Assembly (NCBI GenBank): GCA_965153455.1 | Contig: OZ234493.1 | Location: 21,194,213-21,258,212 of the forward strand | Reading direction: 5' to 3' | DNA from: Sphagnum compactum | Lineage: Eukaryota > Bryophyta > Sphagnopsida > Sphagnales | Length of the DNA: 64,000 nt | In this document: one piece after another, positions 22,772 to 34,844 of the stretch | Layout of the letters: each line of letters begins with the position of its first letter | How positions within the stretch are numbered: the first letter of the stretch is position 1 | Notes under the pieces: model-generated | Told to the model about the DNA's origin: nothing | Databases searched by the model: none | Seen by the model: the letters and a program-made list of their open reading frames with translations, nothing else | Made by a program: the position numbers and the translations under genes

Positions 22772-24074
22772 AATTGATCGAAGGTAGCTGCAGGAAGGAA
22801 CATCATAGTACTCATGTGTTCCTCAGGAGGAATTCCATGAAAAAGGGTATCTTATGTATTTCAAGTTAGGCTTTTTACATTTTGCAAGGGTCCTAACTAA
22901 TTATGTTGGCAGTACTCACTTTTCTTAGACTTGTATGCCGGTTTAGCTCAGGAAATTGGTTTTTCTTCACCAAATTTGTGCAGCTTGCCGTGGCTGGTAA
23001 AAGGCGCAACACAGTTGTGCACCTCCAAAAAAGAGTGTAATAAAATTTGAAAATGGCCTTCATTTTTTAAATTATTTTTTTCCCCAAATTTAAAGAACTA
23101 GTCTAGTTTTCAAAAATCTCAAAAAAATAAATAAATAAAATAAAATAAATAAAAATAAAAATAAAAAACCCATCAACTTTTAAGCATATCAATTATGACT
23201 AGGTTCTTATCTCAAAAATATTTGTTCTCAAAACTTTTTTACAAAGGGATCATAAGCTTTTTACCATTAGGTTATAGTCTCACATTGTGTTAACCCTCTC
23301 ATGCGTGAAAAGGAATCTCTTATTGCTTTCATCTAAAAACAACACATAATTTTCCAATTTTTTATTAAAATTTTAAAATCATTAGCACATTCAAAGGAAC
23401 ATCTTATTGCTTTCATTTAAAAACAACACATAATATTTCCAATTCTTTAAAAATTAAAATCATTAGCACATTCAATTTTTTTAAGTAAAATTATCATACA
23501 CTCTCAAGTACACAAAGGAAGATGTAGCCTCATGGTAAATGACCTCTTCAATCTAAAAAAAGGTTTTGGATTTGAATTTTCACTAAGGAAGGACATTTAT
23601 ACCTACTATCTCAACATATAAAACTTTAAAGCCTCTTGGAGGTTGAGACTCAAACCTGATGGTGAACCTCATAACCACCCATGGTATCAAGGTTGGGGTC
23701 AAACAAACACTCTAGATGGTTTTTGAAAAAGCAAAGCAATTTTCACCCAAGTTAGAACTCTCAATTCTCATGGAGAGAACCAGCTTGAGAACCAACCTTA
23801 TTTGTGATACCCACCCAACATTTTATTTTTTAAAGGTGATATTTTAAATTGTGATTACCAAAGATGGAATGAAAATTCTGATAAATCATTATGTGCCGTA
23901 AGGCCCTTTGACATGGGCCTTACCATAACAAGACACCCAAGGGCAAGTGCCAAAATTCACAGGCCATCGACCAAGGGCCTTACCCACCACATTATATGCA
24001 ATAGACAATGTGAAGCATTTTTAAGACCTATTCATCATTCACCATTCATCATTCATGTCTCAAACAAAGGGGTG
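22772..24074. other. 3' flank of the 22211 gene and intergenic DNA
   Basis: Contains the probable 3' UTR, then an AAAT-rich run (23127-23166) and two near-identical 60-bp stretches around 23320 and 23405 (CTTATTGCTTTCATCTAAAA or CATTTAAAA, then ACAACACATAAT and ATCATTAGCACATTCAA). Near 23527 a GTAGCCTCATGG word and a later TTTGGATTTGAATT could be a decayed tRNA-type A and B box pair. GGGCCTTACC words cluster at 23912-23975 just left of MITE-A copy 2. Confidence 0.45.
23039..23044 (+). terminator. Candidate polyadenylation signal (AATAAA)
   Basis: AATAAA lies about 270 bp after the stop codon of the 22211 gene, at the point where base composition turns AT-rich. Confidence 0.4.
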
Positions 24075-24378
24075 TGGCCTTGCCATTTACATTCATTAAA
24101 AGTATTTTAAAAGCAAAAGACGAATTATGCAAACTCAAATATTTCACCATGCAATAATATAATCTTCAAAAAAGCCTCTAAATGAAACCAAAATCCTTCA
24201 AGGTATTATAACTCTATAACTAACCTCAAGTTTCAACACAAGCCAAAATATGATCTTTCAAAAATCCTCATATAAAAATAGACCTATTATTATTACCTAG
24301 CCGGGGCCAAATTCCCTTAAGCTATTATACTCTATAATGAATCGAAACACAAAATCCTTGCCTGGGTAGGCAAGGCCA
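24075..24378. mobile_element. MITE-A copy 2
   Basis: This 304-bp copy has perfect 10-bp terminal inverted repeats (TGGCCTTGCC ... GGCAAGGCCA). It aligns along its length with copy 1 at 6004-6361, in the same orientation, with small deletions. It has no coding capacity. Its better-preserved ends suggest it is younger than copy 1. Confidence 0.82.
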
Positions 24379-25427
24379 ACAATGTTGTTGTCTTGGATGT
24401 AGCATATATGAAAGGATAAGTCAGTGAAGCTTATGTTTTGCACAAACAAATGTTGTAGTATTCATACTCATTACATATGCTTGTGTCGTTCCAAGGAAAT
24501 CTGTTGTCCAAGGGCATTACCCTACACAAAAAGATAACTAACCTAGGGCCTTGAATGCAATGGTAAAAGCTAGTATTTATATGGGTGTTATGTATTGGCA
24601 AACTAATAAGAGAAATGATGCATGCAAGACCTATTCCAATGTGGGAATATCCAGATTTTTCATAGTACTAAAATGAACACTCAATTGACATGAATTCAAC
24701 CTTTGCAATACATACCCATTGCCCCAACCAACCCAAACAAAGACATTTGTCCAAAGTTCAATGCAAAACTTCTGAATTGATGAAAAAGCTTTAACAAAGT
24801 TTTTACTCTATTGCAATAAAAGCATTACAAGGATAAGGAGGAAATAAGGGGGAAGTAGGGCAGATCACATGATGAGCAAATGTTGTGAACAAAATATTTT
24901 TTCACGTATCTGTGAGGAACCTGAACATGGATCAATCTTTGGATTTGGCAACTTGGAGCAAGTGTGTTGTACATGTAGACCCCTCTCATGAGTGGAAAAG
25001 CTAGACAGAAAGCATGACAGAATCTAGTGTAACTTGTATAACCACAGTCTGCATTTATTTGAAAGGTTATATAAATGGTTTTTGTGACCTCCAGAATGAA
25101 TCATTCTTTTGTCCTTTTGATTCTGACTTCATTCTCATACAAAAATCTCTGTTTGAATGAGGCATGTGCCAAACAATTGTGTCGTGGGTGGTGACTAGAG
25201 CATTTTAAATTTTGAGGTTGCATCTTGATTGGTGAAATGCAAATGCTCCCACACAAACATGGTCATCTTGTATTTCCTCAATCCCCAAACAGAGTCGACA
25301 AGAATCATAGAGTAATGAATTCATGTGCTCCAAATGAGTGACGGAAAAAGCTAAGGAATTGAAATTGCGTGGACGACTTGTTTTCTCTTATCAAGTTTTT
25401 CTGTCCATGATGTAGGAAACAAGATTG
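24379..25427. other. Intergenic stretch
   Basis: No gene recognised. GGGCATTACC and AGGGCCTTGAATG words near 24507-24557 echo the GGGCCTTACC words left of MITE-A copy 2, so the MITE may sit inside an older element, but the match is short. Confidence 0.4.
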
Positions 25428-25558
25428 ATTGCAAAGGCCACAAAGATGAGACAGAAACACCCAAGTAAAATTGACTGTGAAGGGCACAAAGATGAAACAG
25501 AAACACCCAAGTAAGATTGATTGCAAAGGGCACAAAGATATGACAGAAACGCCCAAGA
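25428..25558. repeat. Three-unit 46-bp tandem repeat downstream of the Tudor-domain gene
   Basis: The words ATTGATTGCAAAGG, CACAAAGATGA and GACAGAAACACCCAAGT recur three times with a period of about 46 bp. The array lies about 300 bp past the stop codon of the minus-strand gene at 25855. Confidence 0.85.
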
Positions 25559-25854
25559 CTCAGAAAGGTCCACATATGTATTCCATATGAAACTCTCAGC
25601 ACTCTATTTTACAGATTTGTACATTTGACTTGCATCCCTTCAAGGCAAGCTCTACATAGTAATCAAAGGCAAAACCTGGCATGCATAGATGCTTACATGG
25701 TGTAGTCAACAAGGACAAACCTCATCTGTAGTCTGAGAGGGTTATCTTCTGACTCAATTTTCAACAAACCCTTTGCTTCTTCCATCATCTGACAATCACC
25801 CATCGCATGCACTTCTGTGAAAACCTGAGCCTATACTCTCAAGATTAGAATTTT

Positions 25855-27088
25855 TCATGTGACCGCATCAAGATCCGGCTGGGGGACTTCCTCATGGGGT
25901 AATCGATGTGGTGTTCGAGTGCTGTGAGAACTTCCTTCAACATCCGAAATAGATGCAGGCATCTCCATGTCTATGTCTTCTTTGACTCCTTTCTCCCCCA
26001 TCTTAGCAGATGGTCCAAAATTACCATTCCCACTATGCTCAAGAGTTTGATGTTCCCCAGATTCCCAAGCCGTCTCAATTTTGTTCAGGCTTGCATCTGC
26101 CTGTGGGGACTCTGCTTTAGCTTCTTCGTTGACCAGAGATATCAGTATACTCTCGTCGGGCGTTTTCTCCAATGGCTCATTCTTCTCATCATCCTCAACT
26201 TCGTGACCTCCTGGATTTATAGAGCAGCAATATTACTCCCCAAGTGAAGAAACGTAAACAAAAAAAACTTGAGAAAATAGGGCATCAGATCAAATTTTTT
26301 TTGGGTCTCTGCATGAGATGTCAACAGAGCCTTCATGCAGACAGATTCTTTACAATTGTAGCACTTGCGCTTTGCAATGAGCAGAACAAACAAATGACAG
26401 TACTAGAAGGGTGAAGCTGTAGATGATTTCACCTTCATTTTCTTCTTCTTCTTTCTCAGCAGTCCCACCCTTGGTAGACTCCTCTAGCAGCATCAGAGTT
26501 TCAGGATTGCGTATGGCATCCTTGCCTGTGTGTCCAGGTGGTCAGTTTTTCCGGGACGTCTTCACAATTTGCAAAGGAAAAAAAACTAAAATCACAGAAA
26601 AATGACATTCTATCTTCTCCTAAACCTCAACAAGACATGACAACAAAACACTAGTCAAGAGAAGAAGAAGAAAAATGTCACCAGAAAATCCATGACCCAT
26701 TCACCCAAAAAAAAATCACACATGACCCATTTGTCACTTTTGCACCATGATCAAGCTCTGCCTACTTCCAAACCGTTTCAGAAGGGATTTGATCAAGATG
26801 TTGTGATGAGCCCTAATCGCTTGTTGGGTCTTGTTGTTGGGAATTGCTGAAACTGAAACCAGTAAGAACAAGAGGGGTGGGAAGAATGGATTGAGAGAGA
26901 GAGAATCTGGGAGACTTGCCTGATTTTTCACTCTTGACTCTGTACTTGGGTTCATCGCTATTGGCTTTGTAGGTTCTTCCAGCAAGTTTAGTGGCTTCCG
27001 TCAGCTTCTCTACCACATGCCCTGTGGCCTTCCCTGTTCCATACTTCCATGCAACTCGATCCCCTGCTTTGAACTCCACTTTTGTCAT
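25855..27088 (-). CDS. Hva1/DUF2945 Tudor-like domain protein, 3 exons, 205 aa
   Basis: Exons on the minus strand are 27088-26920, 26525-26433 and 26210-25855, giving 205 residues and a TGA stop at 25857-25855. Residues 5-55 (EFKAGDRVAWKYGTGKATGH, VVEKLTEATKL, DEPKYRVKSEKSGK) follow the pattern of the hypervirulence-associated Tudor domain (DUF2945), a small beta fold found in fungi, bacteria and plants whose ligand is not well established. Exon 2 continues the family block KDAIRNPETLMLLEES (from 58), then turns acidic (EKEEEENEGGHEVEDDEK). Exon 3 is an acidic, Ser/Pro-rich, disordered-looking tail. The start at 27088 is the first ATG in the frame. Intron 1 (26919-26526) begins GCAAGT and ends AG; the reading frame only holds with this GC-AG choice. 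Intron 2 is GT-AG. The biological role is unknown; a chromatin or nucleic-acid role is only suggested by the domain name. Confidence 0.85.
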
Positions 27089-27500
27089 CTTTCCCTTTCC
27101 CACCTGAGCTGCTGCTTCTTCTTGGAACCAGAAAATTTCTTCACATGAGAATAATAAATCTGAATCTGCTACAGAATGCCTACTATTTTCTGTGATGAAA
27201 TCCTCTGACAAAAGTTGGAAGAACTGGAAAACCTCAACACACCCACCACCACCCACACCCACCTCAAACAAAACAAACAAAATCTCATATGGGAAGGAAG
27301 AAAGAAAGAAACAATTTGGGAAGAATTGGAGTTCTCAGTTATGGAATGTGAAGAAACTCTTCCTTACAACAAAAATTTCTCCTCTTTTTTTTTTCCTAAC
27401 TTATGTTTTTTTTTTCCTTCTTCTTCTTCTTCTTCTTCTTCTGTGACTTTGGTGTTGGCTCCTGTGGAATCAGCCACGTACTAAGCCCCAAGTGTCAGTG
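27089..27500 (-). promoter_or_regulatory. Leader and upstream region of the Tudor-domain gene
   Basis: Read on the minus strand, a purine-rich leader (GAAGAAGCAGCAGCTC, GGGAAAGGGAAAG) precedes the ATG. A (GAA)n run of about 8 units lies at 27419-27442. The frame is open upstream of the ATG but contains no further in-frame ATG. No TATA box was identified. Confidence 0.4.
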
Positions 27501-28393
27501 CATCGTCATCAACTCACCTTTGCTAGAATGGCAGGGCAACACTCACAAGATTATTGCTTGACATTCTCAACACAAGAAAACTGAAAAAAAACAAACCCAA
27601 CAAAAACAAACAAACAAACAAATCTTCTTATTTTTCCTTGTGCAAAAAATACCATGTATATATTATATATGAGATTTGAAACATGAGATCTGAGAAGTAA
27701 TTTGAAACATGAGATTTGAGAAGTCTTATATTAGATTTGGATTTTATGACCTAAGGGGGCAAAAAAAAATTAGGGGTTTTTTTTTTTTCTTCCTCATACA
27801 TGCATACATTCATTCATTCATTCATAACATGTACTTTCCTTTGTCTGAAAAGACTTAAATTCATAAGTAAAAGACAACTAAATTAACCCATCATAGACCA
27901 TGCCCATGATGCATGTAAGAGGATTGCACCCCAGTGCAGTGATTTTTTGCAAGAAATTTTTGTCATTTTCTCAACAAAAAAATTCAGTTTTTTTTTTTTT
28001 TTTTTCCCCTAGTGTAAATGCAACTAATTTTGCTAAATTTCTTGGAAAAATCTGTCAATTGAGGGGAAAAAAAAAAAAAAAGCACTTAGGAGAGCCATGC
28101 ATCCCATTATGGGGCAGTTCAAGTCCAGTTGCAAAAAGGAGGAAAAAACCCCCTTTAGCCACATCTGCACCATGCAACTTGCACACACTTTGCAGGAATG
28201 GAAAATGTTCCTAAAATACATTCAGCAATTTCTAATGCTACAACTTCTCATAGAGAATTCAAATCTCAAATGGGTTCCTTTGGGTTTCATCAATTTGCAT
28301 TTGGGTCATCTTGTAAAATTCCCCCATTGCCCCTCCAAAATTTTATTACCTTGGACACTTTGGATGCAATCCTCAAGGTATAAATTATATATA
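27501..28393. other. Intergenic stretch with homopolymers
   Basis: Contains T and A runs (27780-27790, 27989-28005, 28066-28081) and a CATT run at 27809-27823. No gene recognised. Confidence 0.5.
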
Positions 28394-28604
28394 CCATAGT
28401 AGTACCTTGGTGGCTTTTTGCACAATTTTTTTTTTTTAAATGCTCAAATCTTCACCCAAAACAAAATTTCTCAAAAATAAAAACAAAAAAAAATTGGTGA
28501 AGGAAAATGAAGAATTTTTTGGAATTTTTTTTTTAATGAAATGGTTTGTTCAATATTAATTAATTATTTGACAAACATGTGCCGAAGCCACCAAGGTACT
28601 ATGG
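28394..28604. mobile_element. MITE-B copy 2
   Basis: This 211-bp element starts CCATAGTAGTACCTTGG then TGGCTT, and ends AAGCCACCAAGGTACTATGG. Apart from a three-base TAG insertion the two ends are perfect inverted repeats of about 20 bp. The interior has GTGAAGGAAAAT and a run of AATT before the right end, shared with copy 3. Confidence 0.85.
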
Positions 28605-28749
28605 CATCCTTTACCCTAAACCCTTAAAAATAACACCCCCTTTCTTGCCTGATATCAAGAAACTCATGTTGTAGCTTTTCCCTAGTATTGTAATTTGTGG
28701 TAAGTTGAGTATTTTTTTCGTTTATAGAATTTTCTTAAAGTTCATATTA

Positions 28750-28964
28750 CCCTACTACCTTGGCAGCTTCAACATTAATTATAATTGTTGAGCAGAAATA
28801 TTGAGATTTTCAATTTTTATTTTTTCGATTAACAAAAATTTGTGAAGGAAAATATTGAATCTTCAAGAATATTCCATGTGTCGAAATGAAAATCTCGTAA
28901 TTAATTAATTAATTACTCGACAAATGGTTGTGGAAGCTGCCAAGGTACTAACTACATAGTAGTA
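28750..28964. mobile_element. MITE-B copy 3
   Basis: Left end CTACTACCTTGGCAGCTTCA then ACATTAATT; right end GAAGCTGCCAAGGTACTA followed by a duplicated ACTACATAGTAG tail. The interior matches copy 2 (TTTGTGAAGGAAAATATTGA, AATTAATTAATTA, CGACAAATG). About 145 bp separate it from copy 2. Confidence 0.8.
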
Positions 28965-29080
28965 CCTACCTAACCATTGTTGCTTTTGTGTGAAGTAAGC
29001 ATTGTAGTTTCATCGATTATATTGTAATGTACGTGATGTTTATTGTGGCACGTAGTATACTAATGTCAATATTGTATTAT

Positions 29081-29262
29081 CATTGTACTTTGGCTATTTC
29101 AACATTAATTCTATTATTTTCTAAAATATTGAATTTTTCTAAAAATTTACAAAAAAAGAAAAAAAAATTATAGTATTCTTAGATATTTTATTTTTGGACA
29201 TGGAATCTTCAAAACAAAGTAATTATTTGACACTAAAATGTTGAACTTGCCATTGTATTATG
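29081..29262. mobile_element. MITE-B copy 4, diverged
   Basis: Left end CATTGTACTTTGGCTATTTC then AACATTAATT; right end AATGTTGAACTTGCCATTGT then ATTATG. Interior TTAACA-type and AATTATTTGACA words match copies 2 and 3, but the termini have more mismatches. Confidence 0.65.
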
Positions 29263-32200
29263 CTATAATTGTGATATATGTCACAATAAACATCGCATAT
29301 TGACATTATAATGGATGTAATCGCAAAGTTTACTTGATCACATATGTGTCATGAGTGATGGTTGTGTCATGGCCATGGATTACTTATGCAAGAAAAAACA
29401 CATTCCAATGTAGTGAGTGTTAATGTTATGCATTATGGAATGGGCCATGTAGCATGCATGTTACTCAAGAACCTAACGAGCCTAGTAAGGTGACCTAGCA
29501 TTCCATTAGATGGTAACAAGTTTTTCCATGGCTTAGTCTAAAATGTAACCATTTTTTTCACCAATGATTCACATTTCAAGCATTTTTTTTAGTTGGCAAT
29601 TCACATTAAACAAAAATTGATAGCAACAAAAATGAACCCAACAATTGGCACTTGCCCAACCTAGGAAAACACGTATAAAAATATTTTAAAAGGACTTGGG
29701 AAACTAATTTCAATGAAAGAATGTGTGAAATAATTAAAAGGTTATGTTGCAAACACAGTTGGTGGCAAGTCATTAGCAACTCAATGTTACCAAGAACTGA
29801 TTTATTGTGACATTCACATATACAATGTTAGTTACAACTAACTTTTATGTGGCATCCTATGTGGCAAGCAATGTTAAGGAAATGGTAAATCAACACCAAA
29901 AAAAAATGAAGATATTTCATCAAGGTTTCAATGTTATGGAACAACCCCAAAAAGGGGTTTTAACTCAATGTTACCTAGCACCTAAAGATCAAGCTCGGAT
30001 GGTTTTTTTTTGCTTAAATGCTCAAAAGAGTTTATATGTTCTACCTACTTGATTTATTTACACATGATCTTTGATTGCTTTGGTGGATTACTCAAGGTTA
30101 CCTATCGAAGACCTTTACCTGCTCAAGAACAAGATCATGCTACAAAACTCCACCTACTTAAAAACAAGAGCATGTTGAAGACCATTGCTTATTGAAAAAC
30201 TCCACCTACTCAAGAAAAAAAATGTCCATAAAAAATTTCATCAAGAAACCATGGACTTCTACAAGACTATAGTCTCCAACACCTATACAAAGAAAAAACT
30301 AAAAATTCTTCACAAGTTTCCAAACCTTTTAATGTTTTCAATCTCTCTTGAGTCTTCTTGATTGGTTTCTTCAAAATCCTTTGATGTTTCAAAATCATGT
30401 TTCTTTGAATCTTGATTAATAAAACTTGCAAAAACATACAAAGTTTCACAATTTGTAAAAAATTCAAAACAAACAAATAATATAAACATTGATTCTTGAA
30501 ATTTTGATTTGAACGAAAATAAATAACAAACTCCAATTATGTACTGTCTGTAGTTGTTATTTTTGGCATCACATCCACCAATAATGAAACAACGAATCCA
30601 ACAAAAAAGAAAGCCAAAGGTAAAAGTAAGAAGGTTCAAAGTTCAAATTTTGTGGAAGTGCAACCCAACAAGCCACATCAACCAAATTGAAAACATGTTG
30701 AAGTTTTGGCACTTGTAAGAACACTTCATAAGCCTTGACAAAGTGGATTGATGAGATCAATTTGAGATTGCAATTACCAAATGAATTGTTTTTCAAAACC
30801 TATGATAAATTTAGTTTTTTCAACTCACTTCATGAATGAGTCAATGTGTAAGGATAAATGGAGTTCCATATTTGGAGACTTCAATTAAAGAATCTAGGAC
30901 TACAAAAAGGAATTATGGGCCATGAACATTTGCAAACAAAACTCCTTTCACCTTCCCAAGGAGCTTTAGGTAGGCTTATACAACGTCATTGTGGGATTTC
31001 TTGGCTCAAGACTAATCTTCAAATTGTCCAATACAAAAGACCTCATGATGGACAATGTAAATTAAGTTAACAAGCCATCTAGCCTTGCCCCAAATGAAGC
31101 CATCAACATGATCAACAATTCAAGATTTACAAATGAAAATAGGTTACAAAAGTTTCATACGAGTACTAAAGAAACATGGATCTTCAAATAAATGTCAATT
31201 ACATTAGTTCAACCTTGTAGCATTATTAGGAACCGCACATGATAATTGAGTTTCTTAAGAAGCAATAAATGCTACCACAGGGTAGTTGCACACTAAACAA
31301 TCCAATTTTTGGTCTCACAAGGGCAGTTTTAGGGGGGGTACCTCTAAGTTTGGTATAATATGTGTTAGGATATGATTGAAAATTATAAAAGGGTTTCATC
31401 TAACTAATCTATAACGCTTGTAGAATCAAATTTAAAATTTTGAAAATAAAATGTTATCATTTCATTACAAGGTGGACTTTTAAAGCAATGTAAAATCTTT
31501 TGTCACAATCCATATAAAAAAATATGGAATTTTATTACATACTAAACATGTGTGAAATGTTGATTTTTTCCCCCTAATATGATTGTGAAGCTATTACAAT
31601 GTTAAAATAAAGGTTTACAAGCAAGTTTAATATTTTAATTTATCAAGTTTCTGTAAGATTGCCAATAGTTTATAAAGTCCATGATTTACTAAAATGAAAA
31701 AATGGAAAATTGTTGTTTTGTAAAAATTGACATTTCTACCCTACATAACATCTACCAATTTATTTTTTATTTTAAACCCACGTTTTTGTTTCTTACTTTT
31801 CCCCTAGTTAATCAAATCGAAACATGTGTTGCAACTTATAACATAGTTATGACATTCTTCATTTTGCACATTAAAATTCTTTAAAATTCTTCATTTAGCA
31901 CCTTGTCATAACATTCTTTACCCGCGAATGTTTACCAAATTACACTGGTTGATCTATAAATTTTTAAAAAATTCTTTAAAATTCTTGCTTCTTTGGGCTT
32001 CCATAACATTCTCGCACCAAGAATGTCATAACTATGACTTAGAAACTTATAAGTTTAAGGTTTAGGCATTCCTCTTGCTTCATATTTTCAAATGTACAAT
32101 TTTACATTCCCAAAACACCAAACATTCAAATTAAAAAACCTAAAAAGGAAAATTGTGGACTTCTTCATTAACCACTTTTGGTCCACCTTAATGTGCATTC

Positions 32201-32400
32201 ATTCCACAATTCCCATTTGGCTAGCAACAACTAATAAGCCCATTCAATCTAATCTCATCTCATATATTAACCCCACTACACCAAATTTTGTCAACAAAGC
32301 AGTTCGAATCAAAAAAAATGTCATCATTAAAAAATTTGTAGCTACTCAATCTATTGGACATACCAAGGTTAAGAGCACATATTCTTCTACTCATTAAAAC
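29263..32400. other. Intergenic stretch without recognised gene
   Basis: Several short ORFs occur (for example 29807-30052, 30310-30639 minus, 30858-31070), but none shows a family motif. The stretch is AT-rich with CAA-type simple words. Confidence 0.45.
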
Positions 32401-32640
32401 ATGGTTGAAGCCACAAAGAAAGAGAGTAAATTGTTGGTGGAGTCCATTGACCAAATCAATGCCACAAGTTTACTTTTTGAGAAAAAACAAGCCCAAATCC
32501 CAACATTATCTTGGAGAAACAACTAGATTATTTCAAAACACAAAACCATCAATTACACATGGACATGGTGCAAGCTTTTAACAATTTGACACATGCCAAA
32601 ACTATGGTGTTGAGCTAAGTTGCAAATAACAACAACAATA
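32401..32640 (+). pseudogene. Possible PIF/Harbinger accessory (Myb-like) ORF fragment
   Basis: Beginning with an ATG at 32401, one frame reads MVEATKKESKLLVESIDQIN then ATSLLFEKKQ, and after a frameshift YFKTQN and MDMVQAFNNLTHAK. Such a hydrophilic coiled C-terminal part is usual for the Myb/SANT-like accessory protein of PIF/Harbinger elements, and a transposase of that family lies 900 bp away in convergent orientation. The similarity is weak. Confidence 0.25.
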
Positions 32641-33499
32641 ATAACAATGTTGTTGGGTCCATTCACGATTAGGATACCAAAAAAAAAAAAGTGGACTCCA
32701 AGACTTTTACGGGGTTACTTTTTGCAAATAACATTTACTTGAAACAAATTTAAGTGAAAAAAATTGATTAGTCCAATTTAAGATAATTCATGTGACAATG
32801 GTGAGTTTTCACATTCATACATAATTGTATATGAATATTTTCTTTTATAGCCAAAAATGCATAAAATCCCAAAAAAACCCAAAATGAGTTTCAATGGACA
32901 ATTAAATATGTTTTTTGGCAAGACTATTTCTTGCACATGTGACCTACGCCTAAAACTAGATATTTTGAACCCATTGAAGAATTTTTTTTTATCAAATGGT
33001 TTAAGAAATGAGTCCTTTGCCTTGCAGCCCTTTCCTTCAAAATTTTAAGATTTGGACATTTTTGTATGATTCAGTTTTTCATCAAGTTCATCCAATGAAC
33101 ATGTATTTTAGAAGGGGGATGTTTTTGTTGTACAAAAAGTTTGAAATCAATTGTATGACTTTATGCATTCCTTTTGATTCTTTTTTTTTTAAATGCAATT
33201 TAGACACTTGATATGGTTAATTTACAGGACTCAAAATGACATTTACATTGTATCCAAATTATTTTAAATATTTTTGTTAATTTAACAAGACAACATTTTA
33301 TCTATTGGCATACAACAATCCATTACAACTATAATAATGTAAGATTAACAAAATTTCAAAGTTGTCCTTTGTAGTTTTTAAAAATGTAGACACTCTTTTT
33401 TGGTACCCCAATTGTGAATGGACCCTATAATTGAATATGTGGTTGAGTCGAAAATTGCAAAGACAAATTGAAAATTTAAGATCCAAACTTACCTTGATT
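32641..33499. other. Stretch between the two PIF-like segments
   Basis: No clear coding motif. It may be internal sequence of the PIF/Harbinger element. Confidence 0.35.
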
Positions 33500-34420
33500 C
33501 ACATGATCATGTTTATTTGTCTATTGAAGAATTGAGTCAACTCCTTTTGCAACATGTTGCCAAATCTTTCTCACCCTTCAATATGCGTTTGATTACTTAC
33601 ATCTTTTGTTGTTCAAATAATTAAAATGTGCATTTCATCCTCATGTACACTTGGTTCCAACTTAATTATTCGCAACAAGTAATCAATGTTCACTTCATTC
33701 TTGGACTTGAGCAAATTATGCAATAAGCAACATGTAAACATATCAGATAAGAACTTGACATGTTTAATTAAATTTTTATATCAACTCTTTGAATTTATTT
33801 TTTTCAATATCCCAAAATTATTTTTAACCATACATCAACCTCTCTTGTGTTTTCTATTCATGTATAACAACTTTAAAATTATATGTTGTCCATCTTTAAA
33901 AGGTGTCAAGTCTAATTAATTAGGGGATATCCCTTATCACCCAACAAGGAAGGAATAGTCCCATATATTCCCTAGTTAACATCAAACAATCTTTGAAACT
34001 AAACATAGGTGCATGCCTATAGAAAGCAAACCCATGCAACATTCTAGAGTCAAGCATACTTCTTGACAAACCCACAAACACATCAAAAAAAATTCCCCTA
34101 TAATCTACAATAGTTTATGCAACATTTAAACACCCCCCTACTTATGGTAGAAATAATCCTCTAGATAATTTGAAAGGTTTAAAAATCATGATGTGGGTGC
34201 CATTAATCACACCCTACACTTGACAACCTACAAAATTACTTGAAGTCCTCAATGACAACTTGCATTTTTCTCCAACTAGCCAAGATATGAACTTCTTAAA
34301 AACGACAGTCATTCAACAAATTCATGTGACACCAACATTATTGTGAATTTCTCAATTGCAAAAAACTTACTACAAATCAAAAATTATTACCATGGGCTAA
34401 ACTTGTAGATGGCACTTGAC
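33500..34420 (-). pseudogene. Decayed PIF/Harbinger (DDE_Tnp_4) transposase
   Basis: On the minus strand the conserved blocks appear in the right order but in different frames and with stops. They are GVINGTHIMIFK (near 34170-34210, first catalytic Asp position changed to Asn), then DYRGIFFDVFVGLSRSMLDS (near 34030-34110). LLGDKGYPLIN follows (near 33915-33950, second Asp block). The last blocks are NRKHKRG..VV.NNFGILK (near 33810-33870) and a CCLLHNLL helix (near 33705-33740). These correspond to the GVIDGTHI, D.RG.F.D...G..GS..D.R, LGD.GYPL and N..H...R..VE..FG.LK motifs of the family. The gene is inactive. Confidence 0.82.
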
Positions 34421-34844
34421 ATTTATATTTCCACATGGATTGCATTTATACAATGAATATGATGTTTCAACAAAACATGTCTTGATAATTAGCAATCTTA
34501 ACCAACATCAACATTTTCATTTTAAAATTTTATACCCACTTATCATTATCATATTTAATGAGTAAAAACCAAGGGAACCATGTGATGCTCCTTGGCTTCA
34601 CTTAGTGACCTAACTCTTGTGACAAAATTTGAAAGGAATTATACAACTACAAACTATGGGGTCTACTTACTATGAACATAAGTTTAATGTTAATTTCAAC
34701 AATTGGGTGTACTGATAAATTCATATATGAAGGTGGAAGAAACTTTTTTTAATTATTTATAATCTAAAACAATAAAATACACCCCATTAAAAAGACTAAC
34801 ACAAAAGAAAAATTGTAGGGGGTTCTATTATTTGCTTTGGTTTC
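34421..34844. other. Flank of PIF/Harbinger relic
   Basis: May hold the 5' end of the element. No terminal repeat was identified. Confidence 0.35.
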
